64,000 nucleotides of DNA from Pseudeuparius sepicola (taxonomy: Eukaryota; Arthropoda; Insecta; Coleoptera; Anthribidae): positions 20,551,096 to 20,615,095 of the forward strand of contig OY987308.1 of NCBI GenBank assembly GCA_963920635.1. The letters are read 5' to 3'. The notes under the pieces are model-generated. The model worked only from the letters and a program-made list of their open reading frames with translations. It did not search any database and was not told the origin of the DNA. A program made the position numbers and the translations under genes. Position 1 is the first letter of the stretch. Every line of letters starts with the position of its first letter. Below, in pieces: positions 60,210-64,000 of this stretch.

Positions 60210-60318
60210 TACTAAATCGTATTTGTTTACAAAATTCACAGTTTAATTATGGAAAAGTGAAAAGTGTAATGAGAGTCACAATTAAACTGTACGTTTTGCT
60301 AACAAATACGACTTAGTA
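60210..60318. mobile_element. 109-bp hairpin MITE
   Basis: TACTAAATCGTATTTGTTTA and CAGTTTAATT on the left pair with AATTAAACTG and TAACAAATACGACTTAGTA on the right. Small gaps separate the paired blocks. TA occurs at both ends. Confidence 0.6.
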
Positions 60319-60354
60319 ATAAAATTGAAGATTAAAATGCAAATTTGTTAAAAT

Positions 60355-60700
60355 TAATATATTAAATTTGTAAATAATATAATCTAGAACACATCCGAAC
60401 AATGCCTTTTAATGTAGGTAACCTCCGCTTTAGTTTCTGTTCAGTTCCAATAATTTTATCAGCTATTGAAAAATTACTACTACTTTTTGGATACACAATC
60501 CAAAATACATAATTTAAGGCACTAAACGCCCTAAACCATATTATTTTCACCATATCAGGTATTTGGTTATTTGTAATAATCGGGCAGCTAGCAGTTGCAA
60601 CTAATGCTTGAAAACTAATGTGCAATATTTTACATTTTTCTTTTGAATTATTAAAGTTGAAATGACAGTGTTATACTTTTAGTGTCATATTTTCATGCTG
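60355..60700 (+). repeat. dispersed family copy C (diverged)
   Basis: Resembles the right part of the families at 10393-10826 and 42361-42625 (ACA(T)CCGAACAATGCC, GTAACCTCCGCTT, CAATAATTTTATCA). It ends with a block (AAGTTGAAATGACAGTGTTA) shared with 43490-43560. Confidence 0.5.
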
Positions 60701-62445
60701 CTATTTTCGTCAACTCAAAACTTAAACTATTCGATAATCATATTCATATTTACGCCTAATAAGTTTTCTTATAGAGGGCAACCAGACCATGAGTTTCCAT
60801 CATTTTTATAAATACAGAATACCTACCTCTAAATAAAAACAAAAACCTTATAGAAATCTAAAATTTTTGTGGTGACAAAAGATAGAAAATAATCTAGCTA
60901 TCTCTATAAAGCCCAAAATCCGTATCCAGGAACTCTACCTCTAACCACAGAATACCCCCTAGCCCCCCCTAAGTATAACATAATAGTTGTTGGTCCAGGT
61001 ATATATTAAATTCAATTAGAACAAAATAGATCAACCTGGTCTAAGTAATATAGGCACAATACGCCACAAGATTTTTCCAAACAACGCCGCGCAGCCTTCT
61101 ATACTAAAAATAAACTAAACCCCGTTTTCTGTTGGCAACTATTGCGAGTTTCTAGTTGGCACATAACCGTCGGTTTCGAAGTGCAAGGCGATAATATATG
61201 TAATAAAACGGCTACCTACTCCAGATCGCTCGTGCCGAAACGCAAAAAAATCTGATTTCAAAATGTCGCAGAGGGAGAAACCAGAGGTCAGGGTCATCGT
61301 CCATATTTGGGGCACTATGGTCGTCGTGTATCTGTGACCATGATTTACGCCATATCAAGGTAGGAGCGCTAGGATTCGCATAGTATGGTCTTTTAGCGAG
61401 AGAAAACAAATATTTTCTAAATAAATTCGAATATACATTCAAAAACAAAATAGGGATAATTGCAAGAAGAAATTGATTAAAACAGATTGCAGTTTGATTG
61501 CATACCAATAAAGAAAATTGCGTGGGGGTGAACGTAGGAACAAGCAATAAATGTAAAAGAAGGCGGGAACAAAAATGTAAAGTAACTACACCATGACCTC
61601 ATTATATTTTTCAAATATCATTCATTATAAAATTTAATAAGGAGAGGATCTGTAGTATCTATACCTACTTCCTATACGTATTCCTAATTGCTACCTATTG
61701 TATATCCGTATACAGTGAATTAACCATGAAAATCTGCAGAAAACCCCAACTTCCTTGCAAGAATCGATTTCCTTTGTCATTGCTCGGGACTGTGCTACGA
61801 CACAACCTGTTGTTATTTATTATCCATGCCGTCGCCTATAATATGGGCTGTCACGCACACGGTTCCGTGTCTCGTAACCGTGAAAAAAGGAAATGTATGT
61901 TAGTTCTAATGAATTGCCAAACCGGAAGGAGGCAAACGGTATAGCAATTCGGTTGGAACCATAGAACACGGCCGGGTTTATTGACACTAATAAAAGTCAA
62001 TGGTACCGTCCAAAACGCAACGATATTAGTCAAAATTAAAGCCAGTTATAACCATTGAGGTTTTTCTATCTGTGGCAGTTGCTGTTGTATCTGATGCGTC
62101 CGTGGCGAGTACCCACACGTACAATACACCACCACGAATTGCACTACCCACGCCAGCGAATTCTAAAACAGTTCCAAGACGAATGCCTTGTTCCGCTTAA
62201 TACCTCGTCAATGTGTTCAAATTATAATTGTCCAACCAAATTTGGACGATTTAATGGGCTTTCCAAATCGCCATCGCTTTAATTCTCTCGACAACCATGA
62301 AAACTAAAGTGTTTTTGAGATGTTTAAACCACTATTTTTGTTAAAAGGTATGGTGGATCAGACTTAAAAACGCGAGAAAATTCTGTGTAAACTTTATATT
62401 GCTCTTTTCAGTACAAAAGCTTCAATAGAACTAACTAACTGGCGG

Positions 62446-62622
62446 TGTTGGTACGTTATTTCATGCTCCGCAATTTGGGCTCACATATCAATAATTCGAA
62501 GAAAAATATAATGATATTTTTCTTCTCTGTAGAGCAAGAAGGCCATCCATTGATTTAGCGGATACATAAATTTTGTCCTTAGACTAAACATTCTGCGAAT
62601 ACATTTTTGCTATATACCAACA
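62446..62622 (-). mobile_element. 3' LTR of a Ty1/copia element
   Basis: Read on the minus strand, a 177-bp segment starts TGTTGGTATATAGC and ends AACGTACCAACA, an LTR with TGTTGG...CCAACA inverted ends. It lies downstream of the copia pol frame, which fixes it as the 3' LTR. The base pairs next to it (GGCGG, 62441-62445) should be the target duplication, but the other end is outside the window. Confidence 0.85.
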
Positions 62623-62634
62623 CACCCCCTCAAA
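62623..62634 (-). other. polypurine tract of the copia element
   Basis: Minus strand TTTGAGGGGGTG directly precedes the LTR; this G-rich purine run is where plus-strand DNA synthesis is primed in LTR retrotransposons. Confidence 0.8.
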
Positions 62635-62800
62635 GATGTATGAGCTAAGTTTACACTTTACGGGGAAGTTACATTATTGGTCCAACATTCGTTGCAAGTG
62701 TTAAGGGAAAACCCCACAAAAACCTTAACAAGACCAAATATCAATTTTGAAAAAAATTTTAAAATTATACAAAATAAAAATAAAATAAAGAAACTTAATA

Positions 62801-64000
62801 TTAGGCTACAAATCTCTCTTGGAGTCCTAATTTCCCTCTTAGTTCCTTGAACTGCTGTGGTGGTAGAGGCTTTGTCAGTAGATCAGCCTCTTGAGCACCT
62901 GTGGGTAAATATTTTAAGCAGACAATGTTGTTCTTTATTTGTTCTTTTATAAAATGGTACTTAATGTCGATATGTTTAGAACGTTTATGACTAATTGGAT
63001 TATTTGCCATTGCTATACAACTTTGGTTGTCTTCATACAATGTTATTGGTTCTGCCATATTGACATTAATACTCATTAATAAAGATTTAATCCATAAAAC
63101 CTCCTTCACAGCCTCAAATACGGCCATGTATTCTGCCTCAGTTGATGAGGTAGCAACTGAATTTTGTCGTCGTGTAATCCAAGTGATACAATTATTTTCA
63201 AATAATTTAAATAAACAACCAGTTGTACTACGACGATCTAATTCATTATTTGCCCAATCTGCATCAACATACCCTATTAATATTTTCTCGTAATTTATAT
63301 TACGTTTATATATTAATTTTAGATCAATTGTCCCTTTAATGTACCTTAATACTCTTTTTAAACATCGCCATAGTTCTTGATTACATTTACTTTGATATCT
63401 GCTGAGTAAATTTACCGCAGTACACAAATCTGGACGTGTACAGAGCATTGCGTACATTAAACACCCTATTAAATTTCGACAAGGTACATCTGAGCTATCA
63501 TCTGAATTTAAACTTGAATAATTTAATTTTATAGGTAATGGTGTACTGACCGGGTTGCATTCACTCATATTAAATTTGTTTAATACTGATTTTAAATATG
63601 CAGTCTGATCAAGAGAAATTTCGGAATTAGACCTTTTTATTCGAATTCCAAGAAAATAATGTATTTCTTTCAGATCGACCATCTCAAATTGTTCCTTCAA
63701 AAAGTTTTTAAAATTATTCATTGTTTTTATGTCCTTAGTTACGATTACTAAGTCATCAACATATAAAATTACATAGATGTTTTTGTAAACATCACCTCTG
63801 TCCAAGAAATATAAACAATTATCAGCTGAAGAATTTACAAAACCTTTTTCAATTAACACATTATTGAAACATTCGTACCAACACAAAGCTGATTGCTTTA
63901 ATCCGTACAAAGATTTTTGCAATTTACAAACAATATTATTGTTTTGAATAGCAACACCGTCAGGTACCCTCATATAAATATCTTCTTTCAGTGTACCGTT
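62801..64000 (-). CDS. Ty1/copia Pol: reverse transcriptase C-terminal part and RNase H
   Basis: An uninterrupted minus-strand frame enters from the right edge (NGTLKEDIYM) and ends with TAA at 62801, at least 400 codons. Numbering from the internal Met at 63973: SLYGLKQS at about 21-28 and YVDD at 71-74 are the copia-type reverse transcriptase motifs, the latter holding catalytic Asp residues. HYFLGI, MYAMLCTRPD and LKRVLRYIKGT follow. RNase H begins near 234 with YVDADWA, then STEAEYMA, YEDNQSCI and HKRSKHIDIKYHFIKE, each with expected acidic residues; LLTKPLP closes the protein. Gag, protease, integrase and the 5' LTR lie off the window. The intact frame suggests a recent insertion. Confidence 0.97.
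   Translation of the reverse strand, partial: NGTLKEDIYMRVPDGVAIQNNNIVCKLQKSLYGLKQSALCWYECFNNVLIEKGFVNSSADNCLYFLDRGDVYKNIYVILYVDDLVIVTKDIKTMNNFKNFLKEQFEMVDLKEIHYFLGIRIKRSNSEISLDQTAYLKSVLNKFNMSECNPVSTPLPIKLNYSSLNSDDSSDVPCRNLIGCLMYAMLCTRPDLCTAVNLLSRYQSKCNQELWRCLKRVLRYIKGTIDLKLIYKRNINYEKILIGYVDADWANNELDRRSTTGCLFKLFENNCITWITRRQNSVATSSTEAEYMAVFEAVKEVLWIKSLLMSINVNMAEPITLYEDNQSCIAMANNPISHKRSKHIDIKYHFIKEQIKNNIVCLKYLPTGAQEADLLTKPLPPQQFKELRGKLGLQERFVA

Larger units (their letters stand above)
58699..62440 (+). other. probable first intron of the Reep gene, with repeats
   Basis: No second REEP exon (expected FGTLYPAY-type coding) was seen. It holds a truncated dispersed repeat (59716-59822), a short perfect hairpin (60087-60120), a hairpin MITE (60210-60318), and a diverged dispersed-family copy (60355-60700). 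A weak hairpin ACAGAAAATAT...ATATTTTCTGT lies at about 59121-59160, followed by two GGTCCAGGTA words. Confidence 0.4.

Overview
The window looks like arthropod, most probably insect, nuclear DNA. It is AT-rich and gene-poor, with short first exons ending in canonical GT splice donors and a wide mix of eukaryotic mobile elements (piggyBac, P-like, copia, Tc1/mariner-like, hairpin MITEs). I cannot fix the order; a beetle is possible, but nothing seen here proves it. There are no bacterial-type operons, rRNA genes, convincing tRNAs or CRISPR arrays.

Only two host-gene starts can be supported. At 44.12-43.96 kb on the minus strand a 55-codon first coding exon inside a CpG-rich island resembles the N-terminus of the KDM3/JHDM2 histone demethylases; the gene should run leftward, so 1-43.9 kb may hold its long first intron, although no second exon was recognised. 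At 58.667-58.698 kb on the plus strand a 32-nt first coding exon (MISSIISRLV-AT|GTAAGT) matches the first exon of REEP1-4/ReepA genes, preceded by another CpG-rich island; its next exon lies beyond the window. The two genes are divergent, with about 14.5 kb between their starts.

Most of the rest is mobile or repetitive. Left third: foldback (0.79-1.61 kb); piggyBac relic with TTAA duplications and TIRs (4.24-5.71); two copies of a P-like family whose terminal repeats (CTCAGAGAAAYAACC) resemble the Drosophila P terminus, the first with an 8-bp target duplication (6.59-7.58, 11.83-12.44); a four-copy 243-bp tandem repeat (8.86-9.80); and a 434-bp TIR element (10.39-10.83). Middle: a 1.23-kb near-palindromic element with a transposase C-terminus in its loop (19.15-20.38); two inverted full copies and one fragment of a 1.1-1.3-kb family carrying many scattered GGGACGGTAATGA-like motifs (22.99, 34.56, 15.38); an almost perfect 2x147-bp duplication (28.07); and a cluster of hairpin elements at 41.8-43.3. 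Right third: several small MITEs (45.08, 46.12, 46.48, 47.00, 55.77), a 3-kb compound satellite (51.6-54.6), a THAP-domain relic (56.5-56.8), a second type of P-like element with a broken THAP exon and a perfect 7-bp duplication (57.13-57.95), and the 3' end of a Ty1/copia element running off the right edge (62.45-64.00).

Between the elements, GC/CpG-rich patches of 0.1-0.6 kb recur every few kilobases in the otherwise AT-rich DNA (for example 8.5, 11.1, 15.9, 18.1, 20.7, 22.6, 24.6, 29.0-30.0, 36.3, 38.6 kb). They have no credible coding capacity and may be conserved regulatory sequence.
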